Shown: piece by piece, positions 54,114 to 64,000 of the stretch
Position numbering within the stretch: the first letter of the stretch is position 1
Layout: each line of letters begins with the position of its first letter
NCBI GenBank assembly: GCA_030704615.1
Contig: CM060734.1
Location: 40,688,042 to 40,752,041 of the forward strand
Reading direction: 5' to 3'
Origin: Takakia lepidozioides
Taxonomy: Eukaryota > Streptophyta > Takakiopsida > Takakiales > Takakiaceae
DNA length: 64,000 nucleotides
Notes under the pieces: generated by a model
Databases searched by the model: none
The model's input: only the letters and a program-made list of their open reading frames with translations
What the model was told of the DNA's origin: nothing
Translations under genes and position numbers: made by a program

Positions 54114-55260
54114 ATGGGGTCGGGCAAGCCGAAGCGAAAGCGGAACGGCCCAAAAGATGATGATCCCTGTGAGCCCGATGGGGGCGACGTGTCACCGAGG
54201 CGGCCGTTTGAGGAAGCGATGCATGTTTCCGAAAACGAGGCCGCTCAAGAGAGCGGGAGGAATCCGAGGAGTCGGAGCCCGAGGAATCCTTGAGAGCTCC
54301 GACAAACCAAGAGATGCCTCCCATGCCGGCAGCCTTTTGGGAAGGGTTGTTGGCGCAGTTTGGCGGGACGTTGAAAGACGTGTTGAAGGCGGCTAATGCC
54401 ACTTCCACTAAGGCAAAGTTTAAGGTGAAGCCTAAGGAACCCCGGCACCTTCGAGGGCGTCCGAAATCGGAAGGCACTCAACACCTGGCTCCTTGGAGCT
54501 AGAGCAGTACTTCCGGGCGGCCAAGTTGAGTGACGAGGATCGGGTGGAAGTGGCCCCACCTATTTGAGGGGCTATGCTCAACAATGGTGGCAGAAACGCC
54601 TTCACGACCGAGGTCTCAATTCCGGTGAAACCTGAACTGAGTGGGGTTCAAGGAATTGTGAAGAGACAGTTGTGCCCTTCAACGCTTCCTGGCTTGCCCG
54701 GACAAGATGAGGAATTTGAAGCCAACAGAATGACATTCGGGGTATGTCCAGACTTTTCAATGTGCCTGTTGCCTCGAATCGCGGACATGGCAGAACCAGA
54801 AATGGTCTTCAACTTTGTGGCGGGACTGGCCCATGGGCCAGGCCGGAAGTTGAGGAGAAACCACCCAAGACTTTGAATGGGGCGAGGCATTGAGAGGGCT
54901 GAATGTTTCTCGGATGTCCCTAGTGGTGAAAGACAAGGCCGTACGGAGCTAACCACAAGAAGATTTGGCGGGAAGGTGACTCCTTCCGACCAGAAAAAAG
55001 TGGGATAGGCCACGCGGCAAAAATGGCACGTGGAAATCGAAGGGAGGGCCTTCACACGTCAATGGCGGCTCCGGTGCTTCGAAAGGAAAAGCGGGGTGGA
55101 GCGGCTTATGGCGGACAGAAGGCGACCTTTTATGGAGTGTGTTTTCAATTGGGGGAGCCCAGGCCCAGGCACATGGCCAAGATGCACGAAGCCCCGACAA
55201 TTGAACATGACTCGGGCGACCACGGAGCTGTCAAAGATACCATCAGTCCGCTTGGTGTAA
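54114..55260 (+). pseudogene. gag: Chromovirus gag, frameshifted
   Basis: Pieces in different frames. MGSGKPKRKRNGPKDDDP is at the start. FWEGLLAQFGGTLKDVLK lies near 54340. LELEQYFRAAKLSDEDRVE near 54495 and GYAQQWWQ-like residues near 54570 are the capsid signature. A decayed CCHC region lies near 55130. At least three frame changes prevent a full product. Confidence 0.7.
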
Positions 55261-55369
55261 GCGGTGGTTGCCAGGACTTGCAAGGTAGGCAATTTTCTTG
55301 TGAGTTGTATCAGGAAACTGGCGCCTTACGAAAAGGAGTCAGTTATTGTTCGTGGATGGATAATATCCG

Positions 55370-55612
55370 GAACTAATGCCGTTGTTGGTGGACACAGGAG
55401 CGTCGCACTCCTTCATGACACCGGCAACGGCACAAAAGCTGGGACTCCCGACAAGTGACGTTGGGGCCTCTATTGAGGTGCGTTCTGCCAAAGGAGAACC
55501 ACAGTTGGCGACAAGGTTGGCGATTGATGTTCCTCTTCAACTGGGGAGTTGGGAGGGACGTGAGAACTTCACCATCTGCGAGATCGATGGAGTGGATCTC
55601 ATTTTGGGATGA
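55370..55612 (+). CDS. Chromovirus aspartic protease
   Basis: An open frame with the active-site [12 protein letters not shown] (D-T-G) and the closing IDGVDLILG motif of retropepsins. A TGA follows at 55610-55612 exactly before the MTFL that opens the RT frame, so protease and RT were one reading frame apart from this base change or a programmed shift. The enzyme cleaves the polyprotein. Confidence 0.78.
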   Translation, partial: ELMPLLVDTGASHSFMTPATAQKLGLPTSDVGASIEVRSAKGEPQLATRLAIDVPLQLGSWEGRENFTICEIDGVDLILG

Positions 55613-58600
55613 CCTTTTTGAGCAAATCCGGAGCGGTCATAGATGGCCGCAAGAGAGTAGTCACGCTGCCATATGGGAATGGTGGCGAGGTTTTACGAGT
55701 GTCTGAAACGCCCAAATCCGTGGGAGGACGAATAAACCTTCTATCAGCAAAGGAGTGGGCCGTGGAGGAGGCACACGAGCCCCAGTTTTTGCTTTACATT
55801 AGAGAAGTGAAAGGAGAAGGCGATGGGGAACCGAGCCCAGATTGGATCAAAGGGATTTTGGAGAAATACCAGGATGTGATGCCGGAGGATTTACCAAGCG
55901 GCTTGCCACCGCGAAGAGGAGTTGACCACAAGATTGAGGTGATACCGGGATCGGAACCGCTTGCCAAGGCGCCCCACCGGTTGAGCCACAGAGAGTTGGT
56001 CGAGCTGAAGACTCAGCTCAAGGATCTAATGTCAAAGGGGTACATCCGGCCGAGTAAGTCACCTTACGGAGCCCCGGTGCTATTCGCAGACAAGAAGGAT
56101 GGGACGCTACGGATGTGTGTCGATTACATGGCTCTGAATAAGGTGACTATCAAAAACCGGTACCCTTTGCCAAGGATCGACGACCTCTTCGATCGGTTGG
56201 CAGGAGCGAAGTATTTCAGCCGGATCGACTTGCGCTCTGGCTATCACCAAATTCGGGTGGCGGAAGGAGATGAGGAGAAGACCGCGTGCAGGACAAGATA
56301 TGGTTCATATGAGTTCTTGGTGATGCCTGTTGGGCTCACCAATGCACCAGCGACATTTAGCACGCTGATGAACAGCCTTTTCCAGGAGTGGTTGGATGAC
56401 TTTGTGATCGTGTACATCGACGACATCTTGGTGTACTCGAAAACAAAGGAGGAGCACCTGGAGCACCTCAAAGGGTGTTCCAAAATTGCAAGAAGGGAAG
56501 CTGTATGCCAAAGCTTCAAAGTGCGAATTCGGGGTCACGAAAGTGGAGTTCTTGGGGCATGTGATTACACAGGATGGGATCAAAATGGATGACAGAAAGG
56601 TGAGGGCGATCTTGGACTGGGAGCCTCCGACTTCGGTCCCGGGAGTGCGATCCTTCCTAGGACTCGCCTCCTATTACCGGAAGTATGTGAGAAATTTCGC
56701 CAAGATTGCGGGGCCGCTGTCAGACCTTCTGTGTAAATCTAAAGTCTGGGCATGGAACACCTTTTGTGGCCAAGCTTTTGCTGAATTGAAGCAGCGGATG
56801 GCGGAAGCTCCAGTCTTGAAAATCCCGGAGTTCGATCGTCCATTTGAGATTCATACAGATGCGTCGGACTTCGCAATTGGGGGTGTACTTATGCAAGATG
56901 GACGTCCAGTGGCTTACGAAAGTAAGAAACTGAATGAAGTGGAGCGACGGTGGCCGACGCACGAAAAAGAGATGAAGGCGGTGGTGCATTGCCTTGAGCT
57001 CTGGCGCCACTATGTTGGTTCCAACCCAGTGAAGGTGTTCACGGACAATGTCACGGTGAAGTATTTTGCCACGCAGCCCAAGTTGTCCCCAAAACAACTT
57101 AGGTGGCAAGATACTTTGGCAGTGTTCGACGTGGATATCCAGTACAAACCGGGACGGGACAATGTGGTGGCCGATGCTTTAAGTAGAAAGCAGCAGCTCT
57201 TGTTGGTGTACAAGGGCGAGACGGCACTCCAAAGGAAGATCCGGAAGGCTTGCCGGAAGGATGAGCTGGCGAAGTCCGTGATGCAGGACTTGAGGATGGG
57301 GGTTAAATCGCAGTTCCACTTGCAAAATGGACTGCTCCGGTATAAGCAAAAGCGTCTCTACGTGCCGAAGGGAGGGATCAGGGATAGTCTCTTGAGAGAA
57401 TGCCATGATAGCCCGCTTGCGGGCCACGGTGGAGCCAAGCGCACTGCGGCACTCTTGAAGAAAGAGTATTTCTGGCCCAAATTGAGGGAGGAGGCAGAGG
57501 AGTATGTCAAGACATGCACCACATGCCAAACAAACCGGAGCGAGTACAAAAAGCAAGCGGGGCTGTTACAACCCTTGCCGATTCCAGAGGGGACTTGGGA
57601 AAGCGTCTCGATGGATTTCATGACTGCTATGCCGCTGTCAAAGGATTCGATGCAATCATGGTGGTGGTAGATAGGTTCAGTAAAATGGGCCATTTCATCC
57701 CCACCAAGGAGACGGCAACGGCGCAGGAGACAGGGCGACTTTACTTCGCCCACGTCTTAAAGCATCATGGAGTCCCGAAGGATATTGTCTCGGACCGCGA
57801 TCCAAAGTTTACGAGTAAATTCTGGAGAGCACTTTGGAAGAAGATGGGGACGAGGCTGAAGATGAGCACCGCCTTCCGACCTACGACGGACGGCCAAACA
57901 GAAAGAGTGAATTCCGTAGTGAAGCAATTCTTGCGGAATTACGTGTCGGCAGACCAATCAGACTGGATGGAACACTTAGACGCGGCAGAGTTCTGTTATA
58001 ATAACACAGAACACTCCGCAACGGGAGTTTCCCCTTTCGTGTTGGTCTATGGAAAAGCACCTCTGGTGCCGACAAGTTGGGCCGCCCAGGACGTTGAGGA
58101 ACCGGCAGTAGCGGCGGTACTGGAAGAACGCGAGCGTTTGTTGAAGCTCGCAAAGTACAATATTGCCAAAGCTAGGAAACGGTATGAAAGGCAGGCGAAT
58201 CGGAAGCGGAGGGAAGTGAAGTTTGAGGCAGGCACAGAGGTCTGGTTGAACATCAAGAATTTCCGACTACCTCCGGAAGTGAGTCCGAAGTTCGTACCTC
58301 CGTATGCGGGACCCTTTCGCATTCGGAAGGTTATGAATGAGGATGTGTATGAATTGGAGCTACCGGCAAACAGCAAAGTGCACCCAGTATTCCATGTCTC
58401 CCTTTTGAAGCCTTACTTCAAAGATGAAGCGCGTCCGAATCGACATCAAGTGTTGCATCCGCCACCTATGCTGTTGGATCATGAAAATGAACCTGAGTAC
58501 GAGGTGGAGGCAATACTTAAGTCGAGGAGGTTCAGGAACCGAGAAACGGAGTATCTCGTCAAATGGAAGGGCTATCATCATGTGGAGGCATCTTGGGTGC

Positions 58601-58677
58601 GTGCCTCAGAAATGGGAAACGCATCCGAGGCGGTTGCAGCTTTCGAAGGGCGACCTCAAAAGTGGAAGAAGCGTTGA
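55609..58677 (+). pseudogene. pol: Chromovirus RT, RNase H, integrase and chromodomain
   Basis: Three overlapping frames. Frame 1 (55609-56592): [14 protein letters not shown]-type RT with catalytic [12 protein letters not shown]. Frame 2 (56486-57670): RNase H with FEIHTDASDFAIGG, the HHCC finger (HDSPLAGHGG, CTTCQTN) and SMDFMTAMP, the first Asp of the core. Frame 3 (57514-58677): VSDRDPKFTSKFW, TDGQTERVN, a GPY/F-like PPYAGPFRI and the chromodomain VEAILKSRRFRN with YLVKWKGYHHVEASW. Single-base shifts near 56480 and 57640 break it. The chromodomain would bind methylated histone H3 and target heterochromatin. Confidence 0.93.
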
Positions 58678-58679
58678 TG

Positions 58680-59579
58680 GGGACATCAACCTTGGAGCGT
58701 GGGGGAGGAAATGCATGCTTAGCCCGGCTTAGCTAGCTTAGGAATCCGATTGCAAAAACTTGTATTGTACAAAATGTGCTATAAATGAAATGGATTCCAA
58801 ATGTTGTGCGTCCTATTTTGTTTGGAATGGTGATGCATGGTATGGTTGGCTAGTGTGTAGAATGCATGCTAGCTTATAAAAGTGGGAGAGGTAAATTGGG
58901 TTAATCGTGTGTTTGCGTAGTGCCGAAATCGGGTGACCCCATCCAAGGGGCAAGGAAACTTGCGCCTTCTTTGGGAGTTCACGTGCTAGTGCGCACCTGG
59001 CGCGTGCGCATACTATAACTGCGCTACCGAGGGGGTTGCCTTGTAGTGCGGGCTAACGCGGAAGCTACGTGCTTCCGTTCACGTACTATAATCGTGTAGC
59101 CTCGGGACGAAGTCGTAGTGCGGCTTCGGCGTGTTCCCGTACCTCAGGCCAGCATTCCAAGGCGGACCCAATTGTAGTGATTGGGGCGCACGGTTGGTTC
59201 AAGGTTATCTTCCTAGTCAAAGAGGGTTCCAGGGAACCCTTGCTCAAGATGATGCCAAAAGCGGCATCATGAGCGGTCGCAAGCAATGTTGTTGCAGTAA
59301 GGCGATTCGATCCTCAAGGAGGATTGTTCCTTGGCCTTGAAGTAGGCCAAGAAGAGTGCACAGGGAGGAGCTTGAGAGGCTCCACCCTTGGCCGGGACTT
59401 GGAGGAAGTCGGCCGAACTAGCTAGTGGAGAGTAGAGTCAAGTGTGGGGTTTGGTTCTTTGCCATGGGACGCCATGGTACGGAAACAAACTCCTTGATGT
59501 GGGACGCCACAACTTGGATGTTCGTTTCTACAAAACGACAAGTCGATGAGGACATCGACTCCCTGTTGGTAGGGGTGTG
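58680..59579 (+). other. Chromovirus 3' untranslated region
   Basis: 900 bp between the pol stop and the 3' LTR, with no supportable coding region. It ends in GGTAGGGGTG, a weak polypurine tract just before the LTR. Confidence 0.7.
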
Positions 59580-60168
59580 TGTCACGGCCCTTTGCCTTGA
59601 GGGCAGGGGGTCGGGACACATGAGGGGCTGCCCCTGTGGTGGGGGCAGCGGCAGCGATAGGTATGGGGGGCTGAGGCACCCTTGAGTGCCCAAGGCACTC
59701 AGGAGTCGTGGGGAGTCTTGGGACTCATCACGGTCCATAGGGGCCGTGGTGAGCGGGCCAAGACTCACCGTGACTCACCACCGGGAATCGAGGGTCTTCG
59801 TGGTGGTTCGCCATAAAATGGCATGGCTGGTTGTGAAACCCCCGCGGACAGCTACAGAAGTATATATAGGGAGTAGTAACCCCGAGAACGGTGCAAGCCC
59901 GTTGGTGACCAAAAGCTAGTGAGTAAGCGAGCGAGCCGGAAAGCGACCAAAGAGTGGGGAGCTGTTCCGGACTGCCATCTACCAAAGGGAATTCTCCTAG
60001 TCCCAATTAGGTGGAGGGTTTTAGAGGGAAGCGAAAGGGGACCGTTATGTCCCGGTGAGCAGCAGAAGCTCCAAGTTGGCCCGGGCGGCCAGGTTGGGAG
60101 TCAGGCGCGCGCATCAAAGCGAGTAACTATGACTTGAAGGGGAGTTTACCGAAGTGGGGTGCGCGACA
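59580..60168 (+). repeat. Chromovirus 3' LTR
   Basis: 589 bp, TGTCACGG to GCGCGACA; lacks the ~135 bp block of the 5' LTR. Confidence 0.93.
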
Positions 60169-60173
60169 CTGCA

Positions 60174-62282
60174 GCTGCCAGGTTGACGGAGCTGCCAGCT
60201 AGGCCAGCCTTTGAGCGCGCCATGGTGACACCTGAAGTTGTCTTGTTAGACAACCAGGATGGCATTTTCTCTTTGAGTGGACCGGCAGGCAAGAGGTACC
60301 GGCCATTGCGGGTCTTGTTGGACTCGGGAGCTCAGCCACTGATGGACAGAGCTGCTATTGCAAGTTTGGGCCTCATGGAGGCGGATATGGAGCCTTGTCA
60401 TTTCCAAATACAGACATCTCTGGGAGGATCAGAGCAGGCTTGGGGCATGACACGGCGTGAGTTGGCCATTAGGCTACAGCTGGATCATCTTATAGATGGC
60501 TCAGTGATGCGAGCCAATGCCATTGTGACAGATGCGGTCTCTTACGATGTCCTCATTGGTAGGGCAGTGTTATATCCCATGGGCTTCACCCTGGATTTTT
60601 GGGAGGAGTCGGCATCCTACAGGCCTGGATGGCAGTCAGGGGATGGTCGTCGTATACAACTCCCTGTGACATTCATTGGGGGTGTTGCTGCTGCCCAGTG
60701 GGGCAAGATGCTAACACCAGCCGCCTTTACAGCTGCAGTTAGTTGGCCTGGAGAGTTGCTGGAGGGCAATGCCCATGCAGAGGATGTGCCACCTCCAGCA
60801 AAGCATGATGACATGCATGGTACGGCAGAGTTGTCTGCCATGATTGCTCACACTCCATTGTGGGGTACGAGCAAGGATTTGCAGCAGGCTGCTGATAGAT
60901 GGGTGCAACAAGCCTGGGTAGAGGCATTTGTACCGTCACGAGAGGAGGAGAGTGCGGTGATTGCACCAGGACCACCTCAGTTGTCGCCATTGGACACCAC
61001 ACCTCTTGTGTGGCAGTGCCCGGATGAAGGCATATGCCTTCTGGACTTGTTTGGCGGGATTAGCACTGGATTGGCTGCAGTGCTACAGGCAGGTGTACGA
61101 GTTCGACGTTACCTATATGTGTAGAGGGATGAGACTGCACGACGCGTCTCACTGCGCCATGTTGCTCAGTTGGTGCAGCAGTACCCTGATTTGTTGCCAG
61201 TGTCTGCAGTTTGTGGATACCAACAAGCCTTGCCAGCAGACATCTCATTGCTGGGGGTGCATGATTTGGAGCGGGTTGGCCCTATTCACTTAGTAGTGGC
61301 AGGTTGGCCCTGCCAAGGGCTTTCATCAGCTGGGTATGGCAATGGGTTACAAGACTCAAGGTCACGCCTGTTTTGGGAGATCTTGAGGGTCCTGCGCTAT
61401 TTACAGCTTCAGCAGACAGACTCTCCGGCATATATCTTGGAGAATGTGCCATTGATGGGTGATTCTCGGGCCAAGGTGATGGCCAGTGTACATCAAGTGC
61501 GGTCTTGGCTTGGGTCAGCAGTGTTGCTGGATGCAGTTGCAGTGGGGTCACGGGCTCATCGCCCACGACTATGGTGGACCAACTTGATGTCACCTGCATT
61601 GCTCAAGCGTGCATTTGATGGGGTGCAGCGGCCACCAAACCTGACGGTGGATAGCATTTTGGACATAGGGAGGCAGTCTCGGCGTGTGAGACACGATGAC
61701 CAATCACCTTTGGCAGTGGTCAATAAGGTGGGTCACCCACAAGCAGCATTGCCTACACTGCTCAGTTTTCCAGGATCTCATGCTTTCCGGGATGGTGGAC
61801 CTGGCCTCTTGTGGGATAGCCAATTGCAGCAATTAGTGGAGCCCAATGCTGACGAGCGCGAGCGGGCAATGGGTTTCACGACTGGTACCACGGCGGTGCC
61901 CTCTCTTTCTGAGGCATCACGTCGTCAGGTGTTGGGGCAAGCAATGGATCTCAATTGCTTGACCCGGATCATCAGCTTGGCTATGGCTGAGCAGCGCAGA
62001 GTGCAAAGTACACTTCCCTTCATGGTCTCCCTGCCTACCGAGATGGTACAGGCAGCGAGTGGGGGTGAGCAGGTGGGGACCACGAGGTGCAGGCCGCATC
62101 CATGGCACACGTGGGAGGTGCTCGAGGTTCAGAAGGAGTTGGCAGCCAAGGTGGCGGTGATGGATCAGGTTGGGGATTTTTCTCGGATTGAGGAGGTCCT
62201 CAAGGATGGGATGATGGGGCAGGATGAGACATTGTCACTGACAGAGGAGGAAGTGGTCACTGCTCAAGAGGTTGCAGCATAG
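60174..62282 (+). pseudogene. G5 protease and C5-cytosine DNA methyltransferase, nearly intact
   Basis: Frame 1 (60159-61124) holds the end of the linker, the protease active site LLDSGAQPLMD and tail YDVLIGRAVLYPMG, a ~150-residue spacer, and motif I DLFGGISTGL. It ends at a TAG at 61122-61124, one codon change after YLYV. The same frame resumes through RDETARR and is open to 62282. That stretch has GWPCQGLSSAG (motif IV, Cys codon 61311-61313), ENVPLMGDSRAK (VI), HRPRLWWTN (VIII), ERERAMGFTTG and RRQVLGQAMDLN (X). The TAG is the only break seen in the methyltransferase. This is the best copy for studying the enzyme, which would methylate cytosine C5 in DNA. Confidence 0.9.
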
Positions 62283-62339
62283 CAACCACGGGACGCATCT
62301 TCTACCTCTAAGCCTGCTGGACTCAAGGTTGCAGTCATG

Positions 62340-63791
62340 GAGGACAACTAGGAGCCTGATGTTGGACCTATAGTCACCGGAGGAGAGAGACGACGTATAC
62401 GGCGGTTCTTGAGGGCTTACAGGAACTACTTTGCCTTCAGTTTGAAGGACTTAGGAGCACTGAAGGGTCAAGAGATTCGCATTGAATTGGCTACTGACAT
62501 GCCAATCTTTCGGAGACCCTATAGATACAGTGACATGGAGAGGTCCTTGATTCAGATGAGAACTCAGGACCTTTGGGAGGCTGGTTTGGTGGAGCTATCT
62601 GGGGGAGAGTATGCTTCAGCCACAGTGATGCCAGCCAAGAAGGATGTCTTTGGCAATTGGACGGAGAGACGTATGTGCGGTGATTACCGGCCTGTAAATC
62701 GTCAGACCAAGTCCGATAGGTATGCCATGCCAACACCAGAGGAGATCTTTGATGCCATTGGGCATGCCAAGGTCTTTAGTACGTTGGATTTACGATCCGG
62801 ATATCACCAGTTGCCGATCAAGGAGGCGGATAAGCAAAAGACGGCATTCTGGGGGATCAATGAGCACGGGAATGATTGCCTATACCAGTGGCGGTTCTTA
62901 CCATTTGGGCTTAAGAACGTTCCGGCAGAGTTTCAGAGAGTCATGGACAGGATCCTAGTAGGGGTGGAGTTTGCTCGGTGCTACATATATGACATCATCA
63001 TCTTTAGTACTACGGTGGAGGAGCATGAGAGACACATTCAGGTGGTATTTGAGCGGTTGAGGGCGCACGGATTGAAGTTACATCCGGGGAAGTGCAAGTT
63101 TTTCCACAACCAGATTGAGTATCTGGGTCACATGATATATCCTGGAGGATTGGGGGTACAACAGACTAAGGTAGAGGCCATTGCACAGATTCCACGCCCC
63201 ATGGATGTGAGCCGAGTTCGAGCTTTCATGGGGTTGGCAAACTATTATAGACGGTTTGTCAAAGGATTTAGTGCCATTGCAAAGGCTCTAATCAAACTAA
63301 CCAAGATGGACCAGGAGTGGCAGTGGGAAGATGAGCAAGAACAAGCTTTTCAAGAGCTCAAGGCGAGGTTGACCTCGGCGCCTATCTTGAGACGACCTAT
63401 CAGGGGGCGTCCTTTTCAGCTGCATACAGATTGGAGCATGTTGGGGCTTGGAGCGGTGCTCACACAGGTGGATGATGAGGGAAGAGAGTTCGTAGTGGCT
63501 TATGCTAGCCGCTCGAACAACGTTGCAGAGTCTAAGTATAGCTCATATGAGGGAGAATGCTTAGCTGCAGTGTGGGCCGTGGCACACTTTAGGTGCTATC
63601 TATACGGCAATCTCTTCACCCTTGTCACGGATCACCAACCGCTCAAGTGGTTGATGGAGTTAGACAAGCTTACGGGGAAGCTTGCACGGTGGGCACTCAT
63701 CCTTCAAGAGTATGACTTTCAGGTTGTGCATCGACCGGGTTTGGTCAATGGGGATGCAGATGGATTGAGTCGCAATCCATGCACGAGCTAG
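62340..63791 (+). CDS. pol: G5 reverse transcriptase and RNase H, open but with a catalytic-site change
   Basis: A single 460-codon frame starts formally at 62409, but upstream similarity begins near 62340 after a TAG. It covers RT ([43 protein letters not shown]), thumb (FMGLANYYRRFVKGFS) and RNase H (FQLHTDWS, SYEGECLAAVWAV, NGDADGLSR). The active-site YIDD reads Tyr-Ile-Tyr-Asp at 62982-62993, so the first catalytic Asp is lost and the enzyme should be dead although the frame is open. The stop at 63789-63791 is CAG to TAG. Confidence 0.9.
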
Positions 63792-63982
63792 CAAGATGAC
63801 ACTGGAGCTCGGTGGCATGGTGAGACGGACGAGGAGGTGGTGCCCAGATGGCATGCATCTGCATTTCTGTGTATCTTGGCAGCGGAAGGCCAGGTTGAAC
63901 CTGCAACAGGGATGACTGTAGATCAAGTGTCTGAGGACCCTGAGGCCAGCAATGAGCAAGGTGGCGCCAAAGATATACATGA
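63792..63982 (+). pseudogene. G5 spacer between RNase H and integrase, cut off
   Basis: Same spacer as G1 7750-7945 (HASAFLCILA block). Similarity to sister copies ends at GATATACATGA near 63982. The last 18 bases of the window are unrelated, so another rearrangement or insertion begins here. Confidence 0.7.
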
Positions 63983-64000
63983 CGGCTGCAACAGACTCCA

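Larger units (their letters stand above)
53335..60168 (+). mobile_element. Chromovirus (Ty3/gypsy with chromodomain), full length
   Basis: Bounded by LTRs 53335-54058 and 59580-60168, both TGTC...GACA. A 5 bp target duplication CTGCA lies at 53330-53334 and 60169-60173. It has a tRNA-Met-type primer site, gag, protease, RT, RNase H, integrase and a C-terminal chromodomain. About 0.9 kb of non-coding sequence lies between pol and the 3' LTR. Frameshifts interrupt gag and pol. It is an ordinary LTR element and a useful contrast to G1-G5. Confidence 0.94.
52869..63982 (+). mobile_element. G5: methyltransferase-gypsy element lacking both ends, split by a chromovirus
   Basis: Starts inside the gag-protease linker (52869) and is interrupted at 53334 by the chromovirus. 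It resumes at 60169-60174 and runs through protease, methyltransferase, RT and RNase H. Similarity to the sister copies stops at about 63982. No L or S repeats are in the window. Removing the chromovirus and one CTGCA gives the uninterrupted linker sequence of G1. Confidence 0.85.

Overview
The window looks like nuclear DNA of a streptophyte, most likely a seedless land plant (moss, lycophyte or fern). Plant-type gene remnants support this: an F-box/kelch-like protein, a germin-like protein, monodehydroascorbate reductase, ribosomal protein P1, a PPR protein and a chromovirus primed by initiator-Met tRNA. I see no intact, clearly functional host gene. The window is a pile of nested LTR-type retrotransposons, most of them decayed, separated by AT-rich non-coding DNA.

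The dominant component is one Ty3/gypsy-like family in five copies, called G1-G5 here. G1 lies at 1-10339 with its 5' end outside the window. G2 spans 23919-41630 and is split by the insertion of G3 at 31036-37763. G4 is at 50891-52868 on the minus strand. G5 begins at 52869 and is split by a chromovirus at 53335-60168. The inferred coding order is gag (two CCHC knuckles), a long linker, aspartic protease, C5-cytosine DNA methyltransferase, reverse transcriptase, RNase H, DDE integrase and a C-terminal PHD finger.

The family does not have ordinary LTRs. Copies with both ends visible (G2, G3) have the structure L1 - internal - S1 - GC - L2 - S2, where L is a ~350 bp repeat and S an 85 bp repeat. 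Each is flanked by a 4 bp target duplication. This is the split-direct-repeat layout known from tyrosine-recombinase elements (PAT, Ngaro), but here it occurs with a DDE integrase. The S1/L2 junction is the same palindrome, GACAGCTGTC, in all four copies that retain a 3' end, as if the element carried a copy of its own joined ends. A DNA methyltransferase, a chromatin-reading PHD finger and split repeats in one element is the candidate undescribed system of this window.

Layout: 1-10339 G1. 10340-11720 remnant of an intron-containing gene resembling a beta-class amino-methyltransferase. 11720-18500 non-coding, with a tRNA-derived SINE and two tandem repeat arrays, one built of hairpins. 18530-19760 broken protein-kinase-like gene. 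19800-23900 AT-rich, with a second SINE-like copy. 23919-41630 G2 with nested G3; G3 has lost gag, protease and methyltransferase and instead carries fragments of host genes (MDAR, RPP1). 42115-43320 broken F-box gene. 44817-45433 broken germin-like gene. 46740-49524 truncated copia element. 50690-50890 PPR fragment. 50891-52868 G4 with an inverted integrase core. 52869-63982 G5 with the chromovirus inserted.

Coordinates of decayed coding regions are approximate, because they were set by comparing the copies by eye. No alignment, database search or expression data were available.
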